The translations under genes and the position numbers were made by a program. Below the pieces are notes generated by a model that searched no databases, was not told the origin of the DNA, and saw only the letters and a list, made by a program, of their open reading frames with translations. Shown piece by piece: positions 21,401-35,338 of a DNA stretch of 64,000 nucleotides. Every line of letters begins with the position of its first letter. The stretch's first letter is position 1. Location of the stretch: contig QANT01000804.1 in the NCBI GenBank assembly GCA_003254885.1, positions 1 through 64,000 of the forward strand. Reading direction: 5' to 3'. This DNA comes from Purshia tridentata (lineage: Eukaryota; Streptophyta; Magnoliopsida; Rosales; Rosaceae).

Positions 21401-24400
21401 CCGCTAATTCGAGCAAAAGTTGCTTGGTTCTTTGGGTAACCGGAAATGCTGACATTTCCTTCAATATAACCACCAGTTTTCCTTCCTGCTAGCACATCCA
21501 TCAAGGTAGTCTTTCCTGCACCACTTATGCCAACCAATGCCGTAAGAATGCCAGGCCTAAAAGCACCACTAACATCTCGTAACAATTGGAGACGATCCTC
21601 TTCAATTCCTTTGCTTTTCATTTCCTGATGAACAATTCACAGCTTTCAGCATTTGTTTTTACGTATTATTACAAATATTGCAAATATAACTCATTTAGCA
21701 TTTCTTTTTAATGTTAATACAAACATACTTCATAATGTTCGTTCAGGACAACATTTTCCAAGGATGATTTGGTAGAAAAATATAATGCTTGTAAAACTGA
21801 AATTTCAAAGTCGATTTAATCATAGTGCAGTTTTAGGTTTAATGGATAGGAGCTGCATGGATCTCATTTGTCAGTCTTTTTAAGTATATTTGAAAGTTCA
21901 TTAAATAACCTTAATTGTATTCTTTGTGAGTAATGAGCTCAAACAATTTCACCTTAATTGTTTTCATTAAATAACCTTAAGGTGATGGTGCATGTTGGAA
22001 AACACACGTAGGGAACTTACAGAAGGCATATTGACGTAGTAGTTCACATGATCAAATGCAAGTGACAAGGGCTGAAAGTGCAACACCATTCCTCGTTTAG
22101 TAGGTACAAGCTCTGCAGTATTAATGCTTGAGTAATTTGGACTTTTCATCCGTCCCATATCTATACCTGTTGTTATTCACATAATCACTTTAGCAGGCTT
22201 CCTTAAATTACCTCCCTTTTAAAAGAAATATATGCAGCATGTACAACTATGGATCTTGACCTTCAAACATTGGGGTAGTGGATGCTGGACTCATTTCTGG
22301 GGCTCCCATTTTATCTAAGGTTGACTGCTTCCCATTTCTACCCTTGTCATCCTCCTCCAGAATAACGGATTTAGAATCTCCGAAAGCTACATATGATTTT
22401 GAGAGCAATATTGGACTCAATCTTATTCACATAACCAAAATGGTGATTATAGTGAGAAATTAAAGCTTACGATGCAGAAAAGTCAGTGCTGCAATGAACA
22501 AGATGTTGAAAAGCAGTGAAAACCCAAGCAGTGCTCCTATGCATATCCAGTACCAGTAGTCTTCTGTAAACATGCCTCTGGCCTTTAGAAGAGCCTTTCC
22601 AACTGTAGGTTCAGAGATTCTGAGGTCAATGTTCGGCTGTAAAACAGAAGCAGTATTATGTCAATCAAATGATAAAGTAGTTGTGGCACCGAAAGAGAGC
22701 TCCCTTGTCCAAAAACCACCAAAAAATAGAAAAACAAAGGGATGCTTCTAAAGGAAAAAAAAATACTATTAAGGTGATCTTACCGCACTCCATCTTTTGT
22801 CAAGAAATTCATTGATGGCTATGGCATTTTGTCCATACATCATGGGAGAGATATAATAGCCCCATATCATCCATGGTTCAATTTCATCTGCATGAAAGGA
22901 TTAATTATGCTTACATTGCCTTCACAGTCAAAAGAAGAAGTTGACATATTTAATCATAGTCAAATAGCACATGTTAGTACTGAATGACTGTGCAGGATCA
23001 GTTTGCTTGAGTAATTAATCGTATGCATAGCACAAAGACAAGAACAGCTAACCTTTGGCAACAATGAATCCACCAAGAACAAAAACCAATAGCAGTGTGA
23101 AGGTGCCAAGTGTGCTTGCAACAATTTGTGTTCTTCCAAGAGCTGCAATGAAACGGAAGAGAGATAGAGCCATCTGATGCACACCGAAAAATGCCAATAG
23201 TTGACGGAAAAACCTGCATAATTTCCAAATTTTCTAGTGAGCATAATTTAAAAAATTTGGGATATCACTTGTTGAGTTGTTGGTGGCATCTAACAGCAGG
23301 ACAAGAAATTTTACGCATATGATGGTTACTCACTCAGGAAGTCAGGCACATACCTCTCAGCTGAAGGAGCAAAACCAATGGTGTAATATGTGAGTATGAT
23401 CCATATTCCTGATTCCATCAATGATATGGGGATCCTGAGGACCCAAATTGGTAATCCAAAAGCCCATGCTGGATGTAACAAGAGATCTCTCTGTTTGAAA
23501 AATACAGGAATCCTGAATATAGTCATTGCAAGCTCTGCCATCCCATTGAACATTACATTGATGAGACTAAAAAATAGTGCACCATAATATTTCCCCCCAT
23601 CTTCTAATCGGCCATGCTTCATTTCTGTTCTCAAAAACATTGTCATGGCAATTAGTGACATGATTGTGATCTGGATTGTCTTGAATATATATATGAAGGA
23701 GTTGCGCTTCATCAATAGCCACTCTCTTGCAAAGCATGCCTTGAAGAGTTCCCAGTTTGAGATTCCATACTTTTTTTTCACTAATGCAGCAGGATGAGCT
23801 TTAGATCTATCATAAGGAACTCCAAGTTCATCAGACAATTTTTGGCCAATGTGGAAATTTTTAAAATAATCTACAAATTCCAATGCACTAATATATTGGT
23901 AAGGCTCATTTCTTTTAAACCAGTACTGCTCTTGGTCCTTTCTGGAAGTAACCTCTTGCAGAAAGTCTGCCACTGCTTTCCTTTCTGGACATTTGAAACC
24001 CACACTCTCGAAAAATTCTAGTACATTCTCTCGTGGACCTTGGTAGACAATGTGACCCTCTGAAAGTAAGATAATATCATCAAAAAGGGCAAAAGTTTCT
24101 GGTGCAGGTTGCAGAAGAGAGATTATCATGGTGACATCCATTATATGAACCATCTGCCTCATAAACCTGACAATTTGGAATGTGGTAGAACTGTCCAAAC
24201 CAGTTGATATTTCATCCATGTAAAGAACTTTTGCTGGTCCAACCAACATCTCTCCTGCATTTGTTTCTTATTAGAATTATGTTACATAAAAAAATTTTCG
24301 ATCACAATGACAATTGATTATAATTTATAGGAACTAGCAGATTAGTATTTTTGGTCTTGGGAAACCAGTTTGAAGTATTTTTCTATTGCTTTTCGTGTAT

Positions 24401-26709
24401 TGTATGCATACCTGTAGTAACACGCTTCTTTTGTCCACCGGATATGCCCCTTCTCATCTCATCACCCACCATAATATCAGCACATATATCTAATCCAAGA
24501 ATCTGTTACACTTTCATAATCAGTTACAGTTGTTAGACTGAGTGTTAAGCGAAAGATTAGGTACCAACAAGAAAGCAACAAACCTTCAGAAAATAATCTG
24601 TAACCAAACTGGTTTCTTGTCCTGCCAGAGCTGTGGCTTTCATGAATGCATCTACCACAGGATCAGGTTTGATTCCTGATTCTTTTTCTCGTCTAGACAA
24701 TTCAGCCAGTAGCTCGTATCTTGTTCCAACCCCCAAGCAACGTCCAGAAAAATCCAATGTTTCTCTGACCGTCATCTCACCATGGTGCAAATCATGCTGG
24801 CTGATATAAGCACATGTTCTTTGAGGAACAAACTCTGAGAATTCATGACCACAGTAAGTGATTCTTCCAGATACCTGTTATATATTTGATGGGGGTCAAG
24901 TTACAATTTCAAGATTTAGAAATAGGATAATGAATTTTTCAGAAATAGCTTATACATTGTTGAAGAAACCTCTAAGGCCAATAGCAATTTATGAATTTGA
25001 GAAAAATTTTCACAAACCAGTCAAACTTTTGGAAAAATGGAAATGTATAAAATGAAATGACTTATGTGACTATATTGGAATTAGAAAATCACAAAAATTT
25101 TAGCATTTGCTATATGCTGCATGATGAACAACTGAATTGAGGGCAAATGAAGCTTAAAATGACATCAATATTTGAAAGACATTGTTAGTGTGCAAAGGAA
25201 GGAAATGCCACACCCTTAGATCCTTATCTGTCTTGCCAGCAAGTGCCTGCAGAAATGTAGTTTTCCCTGATCCTGGAGGTCCCAGAAGCAGTGTCATTCT
25301 GGAAATAAAATCAGTGAAATACATAACACCATTTAACATCAGAAGCACAACAGAAAAGTTAGCATATTTAAGAACATATATGGGTTTCTGATCTACTAAT
25401 GTCTGTCTAGCAATCACAGAACTATAAATTTCAGCCTGTGAACTTAGAAAAAGAAGGAACATGGGAAATTTTGTGACAATCAATGACTGCTTTACGAAAA
25501 CAAATAGACATACCTTGATGGCTTAACTATTCCACTCAAGTCACAAAGTATTTGGACTACTCTTTTCTTAGAAGGGGAAAGCTTAATGAATCCAAGAATA
25601 CCCTAATCACAAAAGACAAGAAATTAAGAAAAAGGGGAAATTCTTAAACAAAATATACATCAGTACACACATACACACATACATACACAAAACATGCATG
25701 GACACATACATACCTTTCCAGTTTTTAATATCAACTTGTAGGTTGCTTATTCATATATGATAGTTTATATAATAGTAAATTTACCTTGGAGAGAACTTTT
25801 GCTTGAAATCATATTTATTACCATATATTAACAAAGAAGGTAGAGACAATTGTCTTTACAAATCGAGCAACTCAGAAAATGAAGCATATATATGGCTCTA
25901 TCGTATTGCAAAAAAACTAATAAAAAATCTGGATTTACAATCTTGCAGAGAAAGGGGAGTTACGAATTACCATCTATTTTCTGAATTACCCTTAATTTTT
26001 ATTTTTTTAAAGCACCAGAAAATACAGTCATAGTCAAATTGAAATTAAACAATACAGAAGAGCTAACAGTAAACAGAATGAAGCATACCTCTATGGTGTT
26101 CATGGTGGAATTCAGCAGGGTAGGAAGTGCCCGGGTTCCAACATATGCATCCCCTTCAATCGATAAATGTTCATACCGAACCTCAATCTTTGGAATCTTA
26201 ATTCCAACCCTGTATGTACAAATTCAAATATCATCCTCAATCACCCCAAAATTTGACCAAAAAAAAAAAATATCAAAAGAACCATCTTGGACCATAAAAC
26301 AGAATTTGAAATTTCACCTATCAGTACTATCTCTAAGCTTTAGAAGAAATTTCTCATTGTCCTCTTCAGGAACCTTGAGTATACTCTCCATGATACTCTT
26401 CTTGTCCAGCATTCCAAGATTGGCAACATCAACTTCTTCATAACCAACCCTTCCATTATCCAGCACCTGCTTCAGCATTCCCCTTCTCAACCTGTCATAA
26501 GTAGGCAGCCGCTCAATTGCTGCCCACCTCAACTCCTCCTCATCCTCATCCTCTCTCCCACTCCGCTGAAACACATCCCCCTGCCCACTCCACACTTCCC
26601 GGAAACTCGCAGTGGCGGCCCAACTCCTCTTGCTGGCCGACCCAAAACTCCTCCCACTGCTCATGGCCCTCATCAGAACATGGTCGTCTCCCCCCAATGC
26701 ACCCGCCAT
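18477..26709 (-). CDS. Full-size PDR-type ABC transporter, ABCG subfamily
   Basis: Twenty exons on the minus strand: 26709-26318, 26209-26089, 25602-25514, 25298-25214, 24874-24584, 24502-24412, 24254-23354, 23213-23053, 22887-22784, 22636-22471, 22386-22261, 22166-22021, 21624-21292, 21045-20755, 20655-20572, 20481-20348, 20232-20005, 19635-19464, 19336-19082 and 18746-18477. They join in phase to 1479 residues, the usual PDR length. Order is NBD1-TMD1-NBD2-TMD2. NBD1 has Walker [10 protein letters not shown] (about 207), signature ISGGQKKR and Walker [17 protein letters not shown]2 has Walker [10 protein letters not shown] (923-931), signature GLSTEQRKR and [12 protein letters not shown]. 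The PDR-typical [20 protein letters not shown] is present. Family members export defence compounds, hormones or lipids at the plasma membrane; the nearest subgroup looks like Arabidopsis ABCG29/35/36, substrate not readable. Intron 13 uses a GC donor (AAG|GCATCT). No lesion seen. Confidence 0.93.
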
Positions 26710-29700
26710 TTTCACACTCACCTCCAAAGTTTCAGTGACTAGTTTACATTAATACAAAAATTGTTGTTGTGGGGTGAGATATGACAAAAAAAGATGAATT
26801 AATGTGAATTGTAGGCTTGTAGCACAAATAAGAAGCATGCATATGTTCACTGACTAGTTTTTGAAGGAATGTAGGGCCAAATGAAGTTGTGGGTTGCTAG
26901 TTGTTTGCATGGGTTTTATAACATTCAAAAGCCATAAATGAAGTTGTTGTGTGACGTGAGACATGATTATGACTTATGATGAGTCCACAGAGAGTTTGGG
27001 GAGAGTTGAAAGGCAAGGTTTGTAGGATATTTTGCTCATTTTTGGTGAAGATTCGGATTTGAATACGTGGTTGGGGGTGTGGTTTGTATGTTGTGGATTG
27101 TTTTGCATGCTTTCTAACTTATTTTGTTCAGTTCTACAAAAGATTAAAGAAAATGTGGAAATAATTTGATCAAAGAAAATGTGGAGAGAATTTGCAACAA
27201 CATACATGTCACCACGCACATATGAGGGACACTTGCAATTATGGTTTTCATTTTCTCAATAATTTTCATAAGTTTTTGCAAATTAACCTCACGGATGACG
27301 ATAATTCACCCACATTTAATTTGTACACCTACACTTCTTTTATTATTTATGCCTTTTCGTTTCTTTGTTGGTTCAGTTTCTAAGACTACCCCTAATTAAT
27401 ATTTTTATCTACTTTTTAAAATTTCTAAAGTTAGGGAAAAAAAAGTTGAAAATAAACGTTACAACTTACAAATTTATCAAACAAGCAAAATAAATAAATA
27501 AAAAAGAGTTGAGAAAGAATATGCCAAAGTAAAAAATAAGTGAGCAAAGAAAACATGAAAATTTGAGCTAAAATGCCATTAATAAGGTTTAGGTTCATCT
27601 TCTAAGCTACCTAGCTAGCTAGCAAATTGCTGTATTTACGAGCTTATCCAATATTACATAAAGTAGAGAAATTATGCTTTTGAAAATAGAAATAAACATG
27701 AGGAAAGTTGCAAAAGTAAAAACAATATTAAGGGTAGATGTGGAAACTAATTAAACTACTAGAGATGAAAAATATAAAATATTAGGGGTGGGATTGTCTT
27801 CTCCCAACCTCAAAGAATCGATAATGTCAAAACCACCTTTTATTTTAAAATCCATCAACTTTTTTTTATTTATTTCTTAATCCCTAGCTATCTCGATTTC
27901 AAGCTCTAGGATATTTGTCATCCATAAACCATGTTATCTAATATCTATTATGCAACACCTCTTTCAATTTACCTAGAGTTCTTCTCTTTTCTTCGAGCTC
28001 AACTCTTTTAGTGGCACCAAATAATTGAATAACTAAATGATGGTTTCACTAATTTTTCGTAGGAAATATTGTGAATGAACATATTGTTGGACCTTATTTT
28101 ATAAAGCACAAGTTATATGGCTATATGCCACTAGAATGGCAACACTCAAGGACAAAGTTATTGACTAATTATCAAATAATATAGCAGTAAATCTGAATTA
28201 AAATAAATTAAATTCAAATGATGCAACAATATTTTATTGAATTTCAAAAAATTCTTAAAAATCTCTCGTTAATATTTGTATACGTGATAGGAACACCGAG
28301 TGATCATTAACTTTTACATCCTAGTCTCGTAAATTAGTTTACTAACTTTTCCATTTACTTTCAATAATTTTTATTTTAAAAGAAAAGCCATGGCCGGCAT
28401 GCAGAGGGTCAAACGCGAGAGAGAGAAATTTATCCTCTAAAAAATATAAACCAATAAGGGTGATTAAAATGGATATTAATTTGTCGGTGGGTTTGAGAGA
28501 AAACCCACAAAAAGCAATATAAGGCTAAGCAACCAATATAATCGGCGCCAAAAGCCATTAATAAGTATAAATATGAGTTTTCCCTGGAAGGAAAGTTCAA
28601 CCATCTTTTTTCATTGCAACCACCAAAGCTTCGTTTCTGTCAATTCAGGGCATTAAATGCCTCTCTCTTTCTGTGGTCATTAAATGCTGAATTCTTTGAT
28701 ATATATACAAAATAATCAATTTGTCTTGTGACAGTGAGTGCCTTTCTCTTCATAGTATTACAATGGCCGAGATAATACTGAAAATGAAACACTCCTAATA
28801 AGTGTCTAACTTTCAACTACTGCTCTCTTTAATAGAGATAAAGCAATATTGAAAAAAAAAAATACTAAAAACATTCATTATTATCTTCACTCCATAAATT
28901 TCAATTGATAGGTAAGAATTTTTTTTTTTTTTATGAGCTCATCCTAAATTATGACATTACCAATTTATCACTTCGCAAATTAAAATGTACGAGCCTACAT
29001 CTTAGAGAAGGTTGAGAAAATAAGACTATTTGAACTATTTGAACTGATTATCTTGTGAACCATTACTCAAAGTGAAGCTCACATGTGTGGGTTTTACACG
29101 TGCCATTCCACCTTTATTAGAGAAATAGTCTATAATGTGGTTGGCTCCAACAACATAAATAGGGCCTAAAGCTCTCTTTTTTCCTGCAAACTTGAAACTT
29201 GGCTTCATAGATAAGCACCAAGCACGTACAACATATTTACTGTTCATAACTAGCAAGTGAAGGTCCAGGCTCCAACCCCAAACTTTCAAGCGAATAAGAG
29301 AAGATGTCGAAAAATTGATGAATGGAACTTGAATCGTTAGCAGCCATCCCTTTTATTTCCTAAAATAAATTAGCAGCTCTTAAATGCTTGAAAAACCAAT
29401 GATAATTAGCTCATATTTGGTTGGTCAAAATGGAATGGAGTGGAGCCCTTTCCATTATTTGGTTTGCAAATTAAAATGAAGATTATTAGGATCCCACCCC
29501 CTGAATCCAGGGTCTAGTTCTCATTTGGAATGTAGGACAGGTTTACAAGGGATAGTACTGTGTGTCCTGTGGATAGGGCAAGACATTCTAGTCCCATCAT
29601 GAAACCAGTCTCAAATTCTTAATAAACTCACCAAACATGAGATAATGAATTATTGACCTTTTTAATTGCTTAGTCATGTCTATCCGGTCCTCCAAATGAG

Positions 29701-30502
29701 ACACATGGGTCTAGAGTCCTAATCTTTCAAAGAAAGATAAAGAGCAAAAGTATCGACAACTTCACATGGACATTATCATCAAGATTTAGGTAGTCAGTAG
29801 TGCATTGAATAGAAAGTGAGAGAGTTTTTAAAATACTAGCTCTTCTTATGTTGTAATTCAACCACCAAATTAAAGGCCACTTGAAAGGGCTCTTTTGGTC
29901 AGTTGGATGGAAATCTGCATGCAAGCATGTTCAAACAACTTTTCATATACGAGGAATTTGTAAGAAAAAACATCCAATTGGACCTTTTGGTTTACTTCTA
30001 ACCAGATTGAGCTGTTACGTCTCTACTTAGGACTAACATTTGTTCTGATTCGGTATTGGCCCAACATACAAAGGTTGAATACCAAGCTCTAGATACATTA
30101 GACGCCACTCAAAAAGCTCTTGTGCAGCCTTAACTTACAATATCTAATAGCTTTTCTCGCATGCAAGTTTGGCAACACGCATTAACACAATTGAACATTA
30201 GATGCAAGATTTTGTAGAAACACTAAAATCTGACATACAAGTCATGTTTTCTTATATTTTTCTTTTCTTCTTCATTTCAATAAAATCAACTAAGTCGACT
30301 TGTACAGTATTGGTAATTTGGTGTGAGGTTAATAATAATACAAAATGTACATTCAATCAAAACCTATACAAAAATTTATACTACTTAGTCCAAGACCTGT
30401 CTTCCAAAGACTCCAAAAACAGCCACGGGGCATTAAGGCTGCACTCCTTCCTGTAATTAAGAATTGGTTATTTCCAACAGTCATAAGGAACACCCTATTT
30501 GG
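26710..30502. other. Intergenic region, ABCG promoter side to EPCR 3' end
   Basis: The first several hundred bases are the likely 5' UTR and promoter of the minus-strand ABCG gene. The rest is AT-rich. I see no exon series, tRNA or inverted-repeat element. A minus-strand open frame of 84 codons at 29035-29289 has no convincing relative. The last bases contain the probable 3' UTR of the enhancer-of-polycomb-like gene. Confidence 0.5.
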
Positions 30503-32237
30503 TCAATCAAGTACATAAACAGCAGCAGCATCCGCTGACCCGACAACTAGAGCAGCTTCAGCAATTCTAAATGCCATTGCAGCTTTGTAAGTTGCCAAAT
30601 CTGCATTCTGCATAAGCAACTGAGCCCTTTGTCGTTTTCGAATAGCCAAGTCCACAGATCTGTCTGCAGCAGCTTTCGCTGTTTCAACTTTATGGGCGGC
30701 ATTCTGCTCTTGCAAAGCATCTTGTTCAGCAGCCATTGCTGCACAGTAATGCAAGTTTAGACATAATTTTCTTACAACAAACAGCCACACAAAGAAATCA
30801 GATCCTTTCCAGAAAAAGTTTTAAAAAAATTGCACTTTTACAACCAACCAAATGCTCACAACCTTTTTCCAACCCACAAACATAATCATATTACGCTATC
30901 CACCCACCAATATTCCAAAAATACCCCCAAGCCTAATTCTAAGTTCTTTTGTAATACCCTAATCCTGACTTTTTGTCAAACTATAAACCATCGCCTCTTC
31001 TCCCTCTAGAGATGCTGTCCATGGGCCGTCACAGCACCTCCATAGCTAGCAGTAACACTCTAACAGAACTTAAGTTTTAATGGAAACATTTAGGTAGGTG
31101 GTAATAGCAACATTCAAAAATTTATCCCCTCTCAAATCAGTTCAACCCATCAACGTCAATACTTGCCTATCAGCACTTTGGTCTATAAGAACCCAAATGC
31201 CAGTAATATTTTAAATGATGAGCATAGTGAGAAAACACAAAAAAATAAATAAAAACAGACAGAAAACAAACATAGAAAAATTTTAGGCTGCTAATGATTA
31301 AAACTTCTATTGGTTTCTGATGTTAAATGGTTGCTGGGATATCATGTCTTTGGTGAAGGTACTGGGTTACTGGTGGATTATTACAAATTAAAATTCCAAT
31401 GCCAAGATATGCAGAAGTTTTTTTTGTGAAACTCATTGTACCACTAGCACTACACAATATAAATTTGTAAAATTACCTTGCAAGAAACTTGGTTGTTTTC
31501 CTCTACCACATTGACTTGGCTGTCGTTTGAATGATCTTCTCTTGCGCATAACAGGCTTTGGGTCCAGCACAGGTCTCTTTACTTGATGCCCCTGTCAGAA
31601 TGGATCATTAATACGTTCAGGTAACCTCATTATCAGAGCACACAGATCTTAATTATAATGAGAACTTTTCCAGCAAAATACAAACATTATGCACAAGTTC
31701 CAAAAGTCCTATAGTGACATTCACAGTAGTTCAACTTCCTAAAGATAATAGCCCTCAAGTGAATAACCACTTTGATGCAAAATGTGCTACATTTCTGCCT
31801 ATGTTGACTGGTTCCAGATCTCATTGCCACATTCGAGTCAACTCAATAAACTTAAATTAAAAAAAAAAAAAGAGATGGGAAGTTGCATACTAAACATTTT
31901 AATTATACATTTTATGAAATGGCACACCATGAAATCATGTCAGCCATGGCTGGAAAGGATAACAAATTTCATCCCACGGCTAAAACGTCAGGCTACATAA
32001 GTAAACCAGTAAATACAGGAAGACAATAGAGTATATTCAAAAATAGGTTCTGAGGATTAAAAAATTCCAGTTCCACAGATTCTACAGAAATGAAGAGAAG
32101 GTTCACTGCCAATCTAATAGCGTCAAACTCCAACATTCTCACAAATACTCACGAAATGCTGAAATGATGACATTTGACCTACTGAAATTCAACAATGACA
32201 ATACGTTCAATAAGTAGCATATACCAACAATAGATTG

Positions 32238-32291
<54 letters not shown>

Positions 32292-34886
32292 GATCAAGGG
32301 GGAAAAGAGGGGCAGGGGGCAGGGGGAGGCTAAACTTCTCATCCTTGAAAATATGGTGATGAATTTGATTTATTTTGCTTACAAATTATCTGCATTAATA
32401 AATCATAAATATCACCAACAGAAAATTAATTATTTTAATAACAAAATCTGATATCCGTTCCTATATCTAAGAATGAAGCAAATCAAGCCACAAAAAATTT
32501 CACAAGGCATTAATATACACACTTGAAAATTTGATATAGTTGCATTGCCAAAATATGAGATGTATGAAGCATAACGTCACTTGTACCTGAAACACCCGAA
32601 GCAGTGATGACCGTTTCTGCTTCCGTTTATTCATCCAATAACTAAATACAACTTCTACTACTTCCCTCCTCCCCATCTCCACAGAAAGATTAGGAGCTGC
32701 ATTCTCGTCAGAGAAATCATATGGTTTACAATAGAATGCCTTCTCAAATGCATCAACCATTAATTCAAAATTATCCTTCGAAACATGATCATAAAGCTCA
32801 TTCCCTGCAAAGAAGTCTCCATTGAACTTATTCAACCATTCCTCATCCTCAGAGTCCATGTCATAATTCGCAGTCTCCTTTGACATAGCTCTAGAAACCT
32901 CATCCTCATTTAAAGATATGTAAGAATCTGGTCTGTGAAAAAGAGTACAGTGGCTATCTGCATAACCTGGGACTTCACAAACCCCAGGCACAGGGATAAA
33001 CTTCACAGCAGGAATTGGCACAATGCGATCAGAGCATTCCTTGTAAAGATCCTTGAAAATAAACCAGTCATGTCTATTGGGAAACTCTAGCTTCCAACTA
33101 TTATCTGCAGACCACGTTATAGCATGTGTGAAGCGGTTGCAAGCGTGGGGCCTCATTACTTTCTCTGCCTTGTGGGTGTACCGGGTTAATCCATCTTTCT
33201 TGACCACAAGAAGCCACTCTCCAGAAGAAGACATTTCTAACATAACAGTTGCTCCATCTTCCCTATAACATTTGTCTGATTCAGTGATCAATATATTTGC
33301 AGAGCAGTATGTCAGATCCAAATCCTGTGTCAAACCTTCCATAGTGGAACTCTCTGCATTCAAGTTCCCTGCAGAGCCAGTTGGAACTGACCTCCTAAGC
33401 TTATGACTAGATGCGGGAGAAGAAAAAGGAAAGCCATTCTTCCTAATACTGAGCAATTCAGAAACTAAGGCTCCATTGGGTTTGCGTAAAGCAACCAGTG
33501 AAGGATTTCTAGATCTTCGCCTCCTCAGTGAACTCCTCCTCTTCTGAATACCACGAGAAGTTATACCATTCCGATACTGTATACTTCTACAAGGTAATTT
33601 GGAGACTCTTACACACGGATGCAACACTGACCTGTTCTCATTATGATCAGTTTCTTGCACCACGATTCTGCAGTCTTCACCTTGGTCATCCACACAATCA
33701 TTAATAACTTCTTCGTTTGCATACACATCAATCTGATACTTTACAGGAAGTGTTGGCAGACATTTGAATCTAAGGTGTAAGCAGGAATGCATGTATATAA
33801 AACAAAGAGGAACTGCAGAAAAGTCCACAGAAAACAATGGCATATACTTCTTGGCCCCAAAAAACTTGCAAATTCCAGAGCTCCTAGTACAAGAATGAAC
33901 CTGAAACAAGATTTGAGAAATGGCACATTCAAAAACCACAAAATCACACTTCTCTTTTCCCAAACAAATTCCCATTAAATTTTAGTCAGAGCCATAAGCC
34001 GCAGAGAGGTTCAATTTTACACAATCAAAGTTTAGATACTACAATTGACAGTTACAAATTTAAATGCAGTATAATAACCACTTACCCACGAGAACTGAAC
34101 GCCACACGAGGCTAAAAAGCTGCTAATTGGATCCGAGGCAAGAAATTCAGAAAGCTCAGTCAATCCCAGGCTGGCCCTCGTCATGTACACCAAGACGGAA
34201 TACAAAAAACGAGCTGCCCAATACCTTTGACCCCACGAAGACTGAAACGTAAAGCCAAGCACTTCTGGGCCCACAAAACTCACATGTGAATCCAACTGCT
34301 CACTGCCACTCTTCCTCCTCTGCCTCCGTACAAACCTCCGCCCAAACATTCTGTCCTCAGAACCACTCTGGCTTTCCAAATTCACCGAAGAATTCGTGCG
34401 CTTCCTCTTTCGGTTATAGACAATCCCAAAACTCTTGTACTCATTAAGCCCATCAGCCAAAACCTCACTAGGAAAAGGCTTCTTAACCACTTCACTCTCT
34501 CGAACGGCAACGTTTCGCTTGGGACTGGCTAGGTGGCCGGTCCTAGTCCACCCCTTGGGCTTTAAACCGCCACCGCCATTGCTTTCCATGACTTTAAGCC
34601 AGTCATCGCCGTCACGGCCTCTATCGAGCTTAACCACAGACGAATCAGGCCACAGGCGGCGCCCCGACCGCAAAACTCGAGCCCCGTCCACGCCCTTCAC
34701 CATCCCAAACACCCGCGTGGTCCGCCTCATCTCGACGGATGGCATTTCCGTCCCCAACTTCCGAAGCAGCACCACTCTAGGCCTCGCCCTCTTCTCCGAC
34801 TCAGTACTTCTCCGAGTCGATCTCCTAGTCGACTCAGTCCCAAACTCGGTCCCGGAACTACCCTTACCCACTGAAGCTGACCTCAT
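30503..34886 (-). CDS. Enhancer-of-polycomb-like chromatin protein, EPCR type
   Basis: Exons 34886-34086, 33900-32587, 31591-31477 and 30738-30503 on the minus strand join in phase (all GT-AG) to 821 residues. The N-terminus is basic (RSTRRSTESEKRARPRVV; RKRKR near 160), with VLRSGRRLWP. Exon 2 carries RRRRSRNPSL and the EPC-like region from about 590: SYISLNEDEVSRAM, YDMDSEDEEWL, VVFSYWMNKRKQKRSSLLR. Exon 4 is an Ala-rich, coiled-coil-like tail (AAEQDALQEQNAAHKVETAK). This is the plant EPL/EPCR family; Arabidopsis EPCR1 and EPCR2 are subunits of the PEAT (PWWP-EPCR-ARID-TRB) histone-modifying complex, and 821 residues is near my recollection of EPCR2's size. A nuclear role in acetylation/deubiquitination balance is inferred from family. 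A CT/GA-rich leader lies upstream. Confidence 0.88.
32239..32289. repeat. Compound (TA)n(GA)n microsatellite in EPCR intron 2
   Basis: About 22 bp of TA followed by about 29 bp of GA, likely polymorphic. It is intronic and has no coding effect. Confidence 0.9.
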
Positions 34887-35306
34887 GACACAAAGATTTC
34901 AGGGAAGGCGCCATATTCAAGGATTGGAAACTCAAGATTATGGACTGGGTGTGACTTGGATTCCGACTCGGGACTCACAGCAAGTTGGACTCATGAATAA
35001 CCAAAAATTTATACATATATAGGGAGTTTTTTTTCCTTTAAAAATTAATTATTAATAAAAATTAAATTGAAAACAAAAAAGTTTTAGGTATTTCACATAG
35101 AGAAGACGAATCGGATAAAGATTAACAAGTACACAACATCAAAAACAACACGTACAAAACATCAAGAACAACAAGTACTACAGAGGAATACAAAGACTGA
35201 TTTACACAAAGAACAAATCTAAACCTCTAAGATCTAAAGAAGAGCGAGAACAAGAGAGAGAGGGATTGAAGATCGACGACCTTTTGGGATTTCAGTTGTA
35301 CTTTTC

Positions 35307-35338
<32 letters not shown>

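Noticed and set aside
29035-29289. 84-codon minus-strand frame with ANHIIDYFSNKG, vaguely like the RNase H end of LINE proteins
   Set aside because: Only about ten positions resemble the family, no catalytic residues are visible, and no reverse transcriptase lies nearby.
34435-35022. 195-codon plus-strand frame over the EPCR first exon
   Set aside because: It is the antisense shadow of EPCR exon 1, whose minus-strand reading joins in phase to three more exons.
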